Shown piece by piece: positions 51,464-59,348 of a stretch of DNA of 64,000 bases (within the stretch, counting starts at the first letter, position 1; each line of letters starts with the position of its first letter). The notes beneath the pieces were generated by a model that was given only the letters and a program-made list of their open reading frames with translations, made no database searches and was not told where the DNA came from. The stretch lies in contig CBFIII010000002.1 of assembly GCA_965662645.1 (NCBI GenBank), positions 62,001-126,000 on the forward strand. Reading direction: 5' to 3'. The translations under genes were made by a program, and so were the position numbers. The DNA is from UBA5342 sp965662645 (GTDB taxonomy: Bacteria; Bacteroidota; Bacteroidia; Bacteroidales; UBA5342).

Positions 51464-51937
51464 ATGGTTATGGCAGCAAAAAAGAAAGAGATAGATTATT
51501 CTCAAGTTCAGTTAGAGGCTTTGGATGGTTCACAACAAGAATTGATTGAGAAAGCACGTGAAGCACTTAATCATGCTTATGCTCCCTACTCAAATTTTAA
51601 AGTTGGTGCTGCTGTTTTGTTGGATAATGGTGAAGTGATAACAGGTAGTAACCAGGAGAATGCCGCTTATCCTTCTGGCTTGTGTGCCGAGCGGGTTGCT
51701 CTTTTTTCTGCTCATCATTTGTACCCTAATGCTAAGGTGAAGGCTTTGGCTATAGCAGCAGCCGATAAGGGTGTGGAGTTAAAAAATCCTATTATGCCTT
51801 GTGGTGCTTGCGTGCAGGTTATGTCGGAGTCAATAACACGTTCGGGCTGCAGTTTCCAAGTGTTGCTTTATGGTTCTAGTCGTTCTTATGTGCTAGATGA
51901 TGCCCGAGATCTTTTGCCTTTTCGTTTTGAATTGTAA
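51464..51937 (+). CDS. cdd: Cytidine deaminase
   Basis: The 157-residue enzyme deaminates cytidine and deoxycytidine to uridine forms in pyrimidine salvage. The zinc site is complete: CAE (residues 74-76) and PCGAC (Cys113 and Cys116). AYAPYSNFKVGAAVL and the NQENAAYPSGL block are typical. A second ATG at 51470 (MAAKKKE) is an equally possible start. Convergent with the M64 peptidase gene (16 bp apart). Confidence 0.95.
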   Translation: MVMAAKKKEIDYSQVQLEALDGSQQELIEKAREALNHAYAPYSNFKVGAAVLLDNGEVITGSNQENAAYPSGLCAERVALFSAHHLYPNAKVKALAIAAADKGVELKNPIMPCGACVQVMSESITRSGCSFQVLLYGSSRSYVLDDARDLLPFRFEL

Positions 51938-51953
51938 AGGTCTTCTCTAAGTT

Positions 51954-53225
51954 TTATTTTGTGATAAAGTCAATGACTTCTTGTATTGCTCTTTCGCATA
52001 CAGGACAAAAGTCTTTGGCTTCATTTGTCTTCATCCTGCAATCGGGAGACGCACGATAAATGCCTTTTGATACATAGGCGGCTCCTTCATAAACTCCTAT
52101 TGGATATTTTTTCGCTTCTTTTTTAGGTGTTGGGATGGGGGTGTTCTTGTCTAGCAGATCTGCCCATTTACTATCAAAATCTACTAAGGTTGTAATGTTT
52201 TTTTGCCAAGGTTCCTTCGTTTTGTCTATATAGTCAATCAGCATGTTATCATCATAGTAATATTCGTCAGCTAATGCTGCAAAGCCATGTCCAAATTCGT
52301 GTATCATTACTTCCTTGCTTGAGTGACCATAAGCCGAACAGGTAGAGTAAAAGTTATAAATACCTCCCCCGCCGTATTTTTCAGTATTGATGATAATGTA
52401 GATCTGATCGTAAGGAACTAAAGAGGCGGCATCGCGTATGCTCCACACATCATGAACCATAAGATAGCGTTCGCTATATAGTGTGTTAAAGCTAGCATTA
52501 AAAGCGGTATTTTTCCATTCTCCTTTGGTCGGATTGTCGGCTCCTGAGTCTTGCGAAATAGCTTCTATACTGTAGAAGTTGATGTGTTTTTTGTTTCGTT
52601 TAAAAACAGCAGAAGAACACAGTGTATTGCTTAGTTCCTGACTTAGTTTACGGAATTCTTCCATCTCTTGTTTTTGGAAGCCTTCGGCTAAAATAACAAT
52701 ATCTAAAGCATGCTCTGTTGGTGCATTTATTTTTATGGTGTCTATTTTAAAGTTAGGAGGTGTGCTTTGTGTTAGCATCGGACTTTTGGGGTCAAAAACA
52801 AATTGTAATAGGGTGTCTTGAAAAATGCCTTCCTTGCGTTGTAAAATAGAGATATGACATGTCTTTTTAGGAAAGGGCATGATCATAGTATTAGGAAATG
52901 AACGGGAAATGGTTTGCGCTTCTTTGGTGTCTTGCCATTCTTCAAAAAGAGTAGCAAATCCTTCCTCATAAATCGTTTGTCCTTGAGGATCTGTCACCAC
53001 GATAAGGAAATCGCCTAAACGCAAGGAACTGTCCATATGGGCTTGTCTTCCTCCCCAATAGGGTTCTTCTATGAGTTTTGATAGATAGGCTTGTGTGAGG
53101 TCTGCATGGCCTGTAAGGTTAAAATCGATGCGTAAGGTGTGTGCTTCGAAAAAATCATTAAATTTTATTTGACTATAGGTGTTAATGCTAAAGGAAAAGA
53201 GTAATAATAGCGCAAATTTATTCAT
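51954..53225 (-). CDS. M64 family metallopeptidase
   Basis: The protein is 423 residues from the ATG at 53225, which places the signal peptide (FALLLLFSFSINTYS) at the true N-terminus; the longer frame adds a polar stretch. An N-terminal beta domain (about 20-150) is followed by the peptidase domain with MIHEFGHGFAALADEYY, where HEFGH binds zinc. M64 includes Clostridium ramosum IgA protease; most Bacteroidota members have unknown targets. It is secreted or periplasmic, with several Cys near the C-terminus (CRM, FCPVC). A single-gene unit. Confidence 0.85.
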   Translation of the reverse strand: MNKFALLLLFSFSINTYSQIKFNDFFEAHTLRIDFNLTGHADLTQAYLSKLIEEPYWGGRQAHMDSSLRLGDFLIVVTDPQGQTIYEEGFATLFEEWQDTKEAQTISRSFPNTMIMPFPKKTCHISILQRKEGIFQDTLLQFVFDPKSPMLTQSTPPNFKIDTIKINAPTEHALDIVILAEGFQKQEMEEFRKLSQELSNTLCSSAVFKRNKKHINFYSIEAISQDSGADNPTKGEWKNTAFNASFNTLYSERYLMVHDVWSIRDAASLVPYDQIYIIINTEKYGGGGIYNFYSTCSAYGHSSKEVMIHEFGHGFAALADEYYYDDNMLIDYIDKTKEPWQKNITTLVDFDSKWADLLDKNTPIPTPKKEAKKYPIGVYEGAAYVSKGIYRASPDCRMKTNEAKDFCPVCERAIQEVIDFITK

Positions 53226-53339
53226 TTCATTGTGTTTTAAGAACAAATAGTTTTTTTTACTTAAGATAGACAAAAACATAACTTTAGAGGTAAGTTGTTA
53301 TTCTATCATAAAACAAGTAGATTCTCAGATCAAAATAAG

Positions 53340-53347
53340 TACTTTTG
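53340..53347 (+). promoter_or_regulatory. -7 element for gcvT
   Basis: TACTTTTG matches TAnnTTTG, 26 bp before the chosen gcvT ATG at 53374. That the ATG at 53350 is only 2 bp away supports the later start. Confidence 0.5.
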
Positions 53348-53373
53348 TAATGATCAAAGTTAAAAATAAAACA

Positions 53374-54456
53374 ATGAAAACAACTCCATTTACAAAAATA
53401 CATGAACAGTTAGGAGCAAAAATGCATGAATTTGCAGGTTATAATATGCCAATAGAGTACAGTGGTATTAATGATGAGCACCTCACGGTGCGCAATGCTG
53501 TGGGTGTATTTGATGTGTCTCATATGGGCGAGTTTTGGGTAAAAGGAGAGAATGCCTTGGCTTTTTTACAGCGCTTAACCACTAATGATGTGGCTGCTCT
53601 TCCTATTGGCAAAGCGCAATATTCTTGTATGCCTAATGGAAAAGGGGGGATTGTTGATGATATTCTGATTTATCATTTTGAGCTCGATAAATATATGATG
53701 GTTGTTAATGCTGCCAATATAGAGAAAGATTGGTTGTGGTGTTTAGAAAATAATATGGTCAATGCCATCTTGGAAAACGCTTCTGATAATATGGCTCAGT
53801 TGGCTGTTCAGGGACCAAAAGCAACCGAAGTATTACAGCGCTTAACGTCTGTGGATCTCTCTGTTGTGCCTTATTATTCTTTTGTTGTGGGCGAATTTGC
53901 AGGTGTTGAAAATGTTATTATCTCTAATACAGGATATACGGGTGCAGGCGGTTTTGAATTGTATATGTATCCTGATGCTGGTATTAAGATTTGGGAAGCT
54001 ATCTTTGAAGCAGGAAAAGATTGTGGCATTAAACCTATTGGATTAGGTGCGCGTGATACTTTACGTCTAGAAAAAGGATTTTGCTTGTATGGCAATGATA
54101 TTGATGATTTTACTTCTCCTTTGGAAGCGGGCTTAGGATGGATTACTAAGTTTAATGAAGGAAAGCATTTTGTGGATCGTGATGAAATGGAGACTTTGAA
54201 AGAAAAAGGTCTTTATCGTCGTTTGCGAGCCTTTAAGATGATAGATAGAGGAATACCACGTAATGGTTATGAAATAGAAGATGCCCAAGGCAGACGTATT
54301 GGTAAGGTGACTTCTGGCACTATGTCTCCCGTGTTAAAACAAGGGATTGGTTTAGGATATATTGCGATTAAGAATGCAGATATTGGGGCGGAGATTTTTA
54401 TTAAAGTGCGAAAAAAGATGTTAAAGGCAGAGGTGGTGAAATTACCTTTTGTATAA
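53374..54456 (+). CDS. gcvT: Glycine cleavage system aminomethyltransferase
   Basis: The T-protein (360 residues) takes the aminomethyl group from the H-protein lipoyl arm and passes it to tetrahydrofolate, releasing ammonia. FDVSHMGEFWVKG, GKAQYSCMPNGKGGIVDDIL and GYTGAGGFELY are conserved folate- and substrate-site blocks, and GLGARDTLRLEKGFCLYGNDI is the family signature. The start at 53374 (MKTTPFTKIHEQLGAKM) fits both the promoter spacing and known N-termini. gcvH and gcvP are not adjacent. No glycine riboswitch is recognisable in the short leader. An outer-membrane protein gene follows after 12 bp. Confidence 0.95.
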   Translation: MKTTPFTKIHEQLGAKMHEFAGYNMPIEYSGINDEHLTVRNAVGVFDVSHMGEFWVKGENALAFLQRLTTNDVAALPIGKAQYSCMPNGKGGIVDDILIYHFELDKYMMVVNAANIEKDWLWCLENNMVNAILENASDNMAQLAVQGPKATEVLQRLTSVDLSVVPYYSFVVGEFAGVENVIISNTGYTGAGGFELYMYPDAGIKIWEAIFEAGKDCGIKPIGLGARDTLRLEKGFCLYGNDIDDFTSPLEAGLGWITKFNEGKHFVDRDEMETLKEKGLYRRLRAFKMIDRGIPRNGYEIEDAQGRRIGKVTSGTMSPVLKQGIGLGYIAIKNADIGAEIFIKVRKKMLKAEVVKLPFV

Positions 54457-54468
54457 ATGATGTAAAAT

Positions 54469-55347
54469 ATGAAATATATATTAGGTTTAGTTTTGTTTTT
54501 TATGAGTGCTTCTTTATTTGCTCAACGTGATAATACGTGGCAGCAAGATTATCCTGATGTTACTGATTGGTCGCAATATATAACTATTTCGTCTGGTTAT
54601 ATGGGGCCTTTTGCCTTGCCTGTCCCTGAAATTTATCCAGCTGAAATAAAATCAAAAACAGAAGTGAGTCTTGGATATGCTAATTATCAGTGTCAAAAAG
54701 GGGAAGCGACTACAAATGCTATGTTGTCTAGCTTTTATTATACATTTCCTTCACGAAAAATGGCTGTGGAACTGACTGTTGTGCCTCAAGAATCGTATAA
54801 TTATAGTGATGCAATGGCCGATTATTTTCATGCTAAGGGCACGTCAGGAAGTGGAGGAGGTGATTTTATTATCAATTCTTATATCAAAATTTTGGACCAA
54901 AATGCTCGACGTCCTGATATCTCTTTGCGTTATTCGCTGCGAACAGCTTCTGGTGGCGATGTGAATAATGCGCGTTTTGTTAATGCTGCTGGTTATTCTT
55001 TTGATCTTTCAGTTGGTAAGGATGTCTTTACTGACAGCGATAGTCGTGTGCGTTTTTATGGTATGTATGGTTTTTATTGTTGGCAGTTGCTTAATTTTGA
55101 GAATTTTCAAAATGATGCTCATCTTTATGGTATTGGGATGTTATATGAATGGAAAAAATTCATGATAAAAGCTGATTTAGGTGGTTATGACGGTTATCGC
55201 GATGAGAAAGACAGACCTTTCGTTTTACGTTGGCGAGCAGACATTCCTTTGAATGACCATTTTGTGTTACGGGCTTCTTTAGAGCAAGGGTTGCGAGATT
55301 TCCCCTATAAAGGTTATCTGATAAATATGGTTTATCAATTTAAGTAA
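54469..55347 (+). CDS. Predicted outer-membrane protein
   Basis: The 292-residue protein has a signal peptide (LGLVLFFMSASLFA) followed by a Trp-containing segment and alternating strands: TEVSLGYANYQ, MAVELTVVPQES, RPDISLRYSLRTASGG, YSFDLSVGKDVF, HFVLRASLEQG, YLINMVYQFK. The final Phe-Lys resembles a barrel end. It follows gcvT by 12 bp and may be cotranscribed, though a functional link is not obvious. I do not recognise the family. The gene is followed by the large repeat region. Confidence 0.7.
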   Translation: MKYILGLVLFFMSASLFAQRDNTWQQDYPDVTDWSQYITISSGYMGPFALPVPEIYPAEIKSKTEVSLGYANYQCQKGEATTNAMLSSFYYTFPSRKMAVELTVVPQESYNYSDAMADYFHAKGTSGSGGGDFIINSYIKILDQNARRPDISLRYSLRTASGGDVNNARFVNAAGYSFDLSVGKDVFTDSDSRVRFYGMYGFYCWQLLNFENFQNDAHLYGIGMLYEWKKFMIKADLGGYDGYRDEKDRPFVLRWRADIPLNDHFVLRASLEQGLRDFPYKGYLINMVYQFK

Positions 55348-55365
55348 TGTCTCACATTTTCCTCG

Positions 55366-55850
55366 TCAGACCTGTTATTCATCAAACAAGTAATGCACAT
55401 AAAAGTCACCACAAAACATCCCGAACCTTGTTCCCCTCTTGAGAGGGGGTTAGGGGTGTGTTACTATGAGGGATATAATTGTTTAATGATATGTTGCTGT
55501 GAGGAATAATGGCATACAGCGATATGTTACTTGTCACAACACACCCCTTGTATTCCCCTTACTTCGACTAACGCTCAGCACACCGCTCAAGAGGGGAGCT
55601 TCATACGTCTCACATTTCAGTCGTTATACTTGTTACTTGTCAGACATATTACTTGTCAGACCTGTTATTCATCAAACAAGTAATGCACATAAAAGTCACC
55701 ACAAAAAATCCAGAACCTTGTTCCCCTCTTGAGAGGGGTTAGGGGTGTGTTACTACGACGACTAGTGCCATTCAGCGATATATTCATTGTCACAACAGGC
55801 CCCTTGTATTCCCCTTACTTCGACCAGCGCTCAGCACATCGTTCAAGAGG
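55366..55850. repeat. Tandem copies of a nested-palindrome element
   Basis: No gene is visible from 55348 to 56178. Two copies lie 290 bp apart, beginning at 55366 and 55656 with the same GTCAGACCTGTTATTC segment. Copy 1 has nested inverted repeats: outer TCCCCTCTTGAG (55432-55443) with CTCAAGAGGGGA (55586-55597), and inner AGGGGTGTGTT (55452-55462) with AACACACCCCT (55538-55548). Copy 2 keeps the left arm but its right arm is decayed (GTTCAAGAGGTGA). It looks like a short mobile palindromic element that duplicated locally. Confidence 0.7.
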
Positions 55851-55919
55851 TGAACTAGCAAGATATTGCTGTTCCTGGGATGATTTTTTGTTTTTCAGTT
55901 CATCGAACTACAAAAAATG

Positions 55920-56110
55920 ACGAATGAATAAACAACGAATAAAGCGAACTTATAACTTATAACTTACAACTCATAACTTAGAAATTCTATGTCCTGAACT
56001 TAAATTTTATATTTTGTAGTTCATCGAAATACATAAAAATGATGGATGAAGAAATAACGAATGAATAACAAATGAAGCGAATTCATAATTCACAATTCAC
56101 AACTCACAAC
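55920..56110. repeat. Composite microrepeat region, second copy
   Basis: This stretch repeats the composition of 15860-16179: ACTTATAACTTACAACTCATAAC units, then a unit of about 50 bp beginning GTCCTGAACTTAAATTTTAT (55990 onward), then AATTCATAATTCACAATTCAC units at 56082-56110 that end close to the mutY promoter. It is non-coding. Confidence 0.6.
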
Positions 56111-56120
56111 TTTACCTGTT

Positions 56121-56155
56121 TTTGTGTTGTTCTTCTCTAAGAAAATGTATTTTTG
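56121..56155 (+). promoter_or_regulatory. Promoter of mutY
   Basis: TTTG (56121-56124), a 23-bp spacer and TATTTTTG (56148-56155) match the two-box Bacteroidota promoter. The mutY ATG at 56179 is 24 bp further on. Confidence 0.5.
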
Positions 56156-56178
56156 TACACATTACAAAAAAACATGAA

Positions 56179-57252
56179 ATGCAAAAAATACAGCAACTTC
56201 TTCATCAATGGTATAACGAAAATAAGCGGGATTTACCTTGGCGTTATACTCATGATGCTTATAAAATATGGATTTCTGAGATTATGTTGCAACAAACCCA
56301 GGTCGCTCAGGGTTTGCCTTATTATGTGCGTTTTTTAGAGCGATTTCCTTGTGTTCAGGACTTGGCTAATGCTGAGGAGAGTGAAGTCTTAAAGTTGTGG
56401 CAAGGTTTAGGGTATTATAGTCGTGCTCGCAATTTGCATGCGGCGTCTAAGCAGGTGGTGAATGATTTTAATGGTATCTTTCCTACGCAGTATGATGATT
56501 TGATAACGTTAAAAGGTGTTGGCGATTATTCCGCTTCAGCGGTATCTTCATTTTCGATAGGAGAGGTTAGGGCTTGTGTAGATGGTAATGTGATTCGTGT
56601 GGTTTCTCGTTTGTTTGGTATGGATTTGCCTTATGACACTGCCGTAGGAAAAAAAGCAATTAGAGCTTTTGCCGATGAATTGCTTGATAAAAATAACAGT
56701 CCTATTCATAATCAGGCTATTATGGAGTTTGGTGCTTTGCAATGTGTTCCTAAGAATCCCCGTTGTGGAAATTGTCCATTATTGAGTGAATGTGTGTCGT
56801 TTGCGAATGGTAATGTTTTAGAACTCCCTGTGAAATCTAAGAAAACAAAAGTACAAAATTTATTTCTCTACTATTTTGTTTTTTTTAATAAGAATCAGAC
56901 GCTTATTCAGCAACGTCAGGGTAGTGGTATTTGGAAAAATTTGTATGAGTTTCCGGTGTTGGAGAGTGCTACTGAAATGCAGGAAAAAGAAGTGTTGAAG
57001 TATGTGTCCGATGTTCTTGATGCTAGAGTAGAGAAAGGTAATGCTGAAATCCGTTTTTCTTCAGTTTATAATCATATTTTGAGTCATCGTAAAATACAAG
57101 CTACGTTTATACAAGTGACTTCGGATCTGGCTTTGCCTGTAATAAAAGATACGCATACTATTCTTGTTTCCGAAATGGATAATTTTCCCGTTTCTCGATT
57201 AATAGAACGTTTTTGGGAGGATTTTACCGATACGGGAGATAACTGTGAGTGA
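56179..57252 (+). CDS. mutY: A/G-specific adenine glycosylase
   Basis: MutY removes adenine mispaired with 8-oxoguanine. From the ATG at 56179 the protein has 357 residues. WISEIMLQQTQVAQ carries catalytic Glu34, the helix-hairpin-helix LKGVGDYSASAVSSF is followed by VDGNVIRVVSRLFG with catalytic Asp135, and the iron-sulfur loop is C-x6-C-x2-C-x5-C (block CVPKNPRCGNCPLL). The C-terminal NUDIX-like domain (from about residue 225) reads the 8-oxoG partner. The upstream frame from 56122 overlaps the promoter, so the later start is correct. Confidence 0.95.
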   Translation: MQKIQQLLHQWYNENKRDLPWRYTHDAYKIWISEIMLQQTQVAQGLPYYVRFLERFPCVQDLANAEESEVLKLWQGLGYYSRARNLHAASKQVVNDFNGIFPTQYDDLITLKGVGDYSASAVSSFSIGEVRACVDGNVIRVVSRLFGMDLPYDTAVGKKAIRAFADELLDKNNSPIHNQAIMEFGALQCVPKNPRCGNCPLLSECVSFANGNVLELPVKSKKTKVQNLFLYYFVFFNKNQTLIQQRQGSGIWKNLYEFPVLESATEMQEKEVLKYVSDVLDARVEKGNAEIRFSSVYNHILSHRKIQATFIQVTSDLALPVIKDTHTILVSEMDNFPVSRLIERFWEDFTDTGDNCE

Positions 57253-57380
57253 TATATTCTTCTGATTTGTGGTGAATTTTTATAGCCGTGTTTTGTGAAA
57301 AATAGAATCATAAATTGTTTGTGTTTTTATTCAGCGTAACTGCTGTTGCGTATAATGTTTATGCGTGTGTTTGTTAGTGT

Positions 57381-57442
57381 GGAACATACGTTTATAATGT
57401 GGTGAACTTATTGTGTAATTGTCATCGTATGTTCCCTCTTTT
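57381..57442 (+). other. Hairpin with 35-nt loop between mutY and mrdA
   Basis: GGAACATACG (57381-57390) and CGTATGTTCC (57426-57435) form a perfect 10-bp inverted repeat with a 35-nt loop, followed by CTCTTTTTTA. It could terminate mutY or bind a regulator. It lies about 35 bp before the mrdA -7 element. Confidence 0.5.
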
Positions 57443-57469
57443 TTATGGAGAAAATTAAGCCCTTTTCTT

Positions 57470-57477
57470 TATCTTTG
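57470..57477 (+). promoter_or_regulatory. -7 element for mrdA-rodA
   Basis: TATCTTTG matches TAnnTTTG, 26 bp before the mrdA GTG start at 57504. Confidence 0.5.
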
Positions 57478-57503
57478 CGAAACGATTTAACAAATAATAT
57501 AAA

Positions 57504-59348
57504 GTGAAGAAAGAAGGCTATTCATATCAGGGCAGAAGTATTCAGATTGCTGCTGCTATCTTGTTGCTTGCTTTGGTGTTTCTATCTAAGCTTTTCTATA
57601 TCCAGGTTATTGATGATTCGTCTAAGATATCGGCCGAAAATAATGCCGTGAGAACAGAGATCATTTATCCTGCTCGTGGACAAATGGTGGACCGTAATGG
57701 GGATCTTGTAGTTTACAATAAAGTGGCCTATGATCTGATGGTTATTCCTGCTTTGATGGAGGAGTTTGATACCACAGAATTGTGTGCGGTATTAGATATT
57801 GACAAAGAGAAGATTATTGAGCAACTTGATAAAGTGCGTCATATGCATTATCGCCCTATGGTTCTGGTGTCTCAAATGACCTCTGAGGATTATGCTTTAC
57901 TTCAAGAAGTCTTATATAAATACAAGGGCTTTATTGTGCAACACCGTGTGGTAAGAGCTTATTCGTCTCAGTTAGGAAGTCATATTCTAGGTTATGTAAG
58001 TGAAGTCAATGCTGCCCATGTTAAAGCCGATGATTATTATAAGAGTGGTGATTATATTGGAGTCTCTGGTGTGGAGCGTCAGTATGAGACGGCCTTGCGA
58101 GGTCATAAAGGACAACGTAAGCTTTTAGTTGATGCTAAAGGTCAGGTTCAAGGGTCTTTCAAAGACGGTCGATATGATGTGTCTCCTACTCCTGGACGTC
58201 AATTGCAATTAACGATTGACCTAGAATTGCAGAAATATGGAGAACAGTTGATGCAAAATAAAGTGGGTAGTATTGTTGCCATAGAACCTTCTACTGGTGA
58301 AGTCTTGGCTCTTATTTCGGCTCCTAGTTATGATCCTAAAGCCTTGATTGGACGTAATCGTAATAGAAGTTATTCTGCTTTACAAGCTGATACGCTGAAT
58401 CCATTTCTTAATAGAGCTTTGAAAGGTGCTTATCCTCCTGGATCTACGTTTAAACTTTTAAATGCAGCCATTGCTTTGCAAGAACATGCGATTACGGTTA
58501 ATACTCAATTTACCTGTAATGGAAAGGCTTCAACCCCCATTGCTTGTTCTCATTCTCATAAGTCACCATTGGCTTTGTTATCTGCTATTGAGTTTTCTTG
58601 TAATCCTTTTTTTAGACGTGTCTTCTTGGCTATTATTGAGCCTGATGGTACGCGTTCTAGTGCTCGTGATGGTTTTTCGAAATGGCGAAATCATCTGGTG
58701 AGTATGGGGTTGGGGAATAGGGTTGGTATTGATTTGCCATTCGAAGGAACTGGTTCTGTGCCTACCTTAGAATACTATGATAAATTGTATGAAAAAGGAC
58801 GTTGGGGTGCCTCTACTATTCAGTCTATGTCTATAGGTCAAGGGGAGTTGCTCGAGACACCTTTGCAGATGGCAAATGAGACCGCTGTATTGGCTAATAG
58901 AGGTTTTTATTATAGACCTCATGTGGTGAAAGGTATTGAGGGGGAAGATCTGTCTTCGGATTATACTGTTCCTGTAATATGTAGTGTTGGTACTGAGGCT
59001 TTTGAACCTGTTGTGGAAGGGATGGAGCATGTATTTAGTGGTTCTCATGGTACAGCACGTTATTACAAGAATGATACGATTGCTTTTTGCGGTAAGACGG
59101 GCACGGTAGAGAATCCACATGGGAAAGATCATTCTATGTTTATTGCTTTTGGTCCCAAAGAAAATCCTAAGATAGCAATCTCTGTAGTAGTTGAGAATGC
59201 TGGTTTTGGTAGTACTTGGGCTGCTCCTATAGCTACTTTAATGATGGAGAAATATCTCACAGGAGAAGTGCCACGACGACATCAATATCTTGAAAAAAAG
59301 ATGTTGAATGCTGATTTTATTCATACAGCAAAAGAAGTAAAAGAATGA
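57504..59348 (+). CDS. mrdA: Penicillin-binding protein 2
   Basis: PBP2 is the membrane transpeptidase that cross-links peptidoglycan during cell elongation, working with the RodA polymerase. It starts with GTG (57504), as the -7 spacing requires, then has a membrane helix (about 12-31) and a dimerisation/pedestal domain with ARGQMVDRNGDLVVYN. The transpeptidase motifs are SxxK at Ser314 (PPGSTFK), SxN at Ser365 (SCN) and KTG at Lys531 (CGKTGTVENP). It overlaps rodA by 4 bp, so the two are translated together. mreBCD, commonly just upstream in this phylum, are absent; mutY is there instead. Confidence 0.95.
   Translation: MKKEGYSYQGRSIQIAAAILLLALVFLSKLFYIQVIDDSSKISAENNAVRTEIIYPARGQMVDRNGDLVVYNKVAYDLMVIPALMEEFDTTELCAVLDIDKEKIIEQLDKVRHMHYRPMVLVSQMTSEDYALLQEVLYKYKGFIVQHRVVRAYSSQLGSHILGYVSEVNAAHVKADDYYKSGDYIGVSGVERQYETALRGHKGQRKLLVDAKGQVQGSFKDGRYDVSPTPGRQLQLTIDLELQKYGEQLMQNKVGSIVAIEPSTGEVLALISAPSYDPKALIGRNRNRSYSALQADTLNPFLNRALKGAYPPGSTFKLLNAAIALQEHAITVNTQFTCNGKASTPIACSHSHKSPLALLSAIEFSCNPFFRRVFLAIIEPDGTRSSARDGFSKWRNHLVSMGLGNRVGIDLPFEGTGSVPTLEYYDKLYEKGRWGASTIQSMSIGQGELLETPLQMANETAVLANRGFYYRPHVVKGIEGEDLSSDYTVPVICSVGTEAFEPVVEGMEHVFSGSHGTARYYKNDTIAFCGKTGTVENPHGKDHSMFIAFGPKENPKIAISVVVENAGFGSTWAAPIATLMMEKYLTGEVPRRHQYLEKKMLNADFIHTAKEVKE

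Noticed and set aside
53281..53373. Glycine riboswitch upstream of gcvT
   Set aside because: The leader after the -7 element is only about 26 bp, far too short for the aptamer.
55499..55920. Two ORFs of 77 and 63 residues in the repeat region
   Set aside because: They run through the inverted repeat arms, and one open frame in each copy of a duplicated palindrome is not evidence of a protein.
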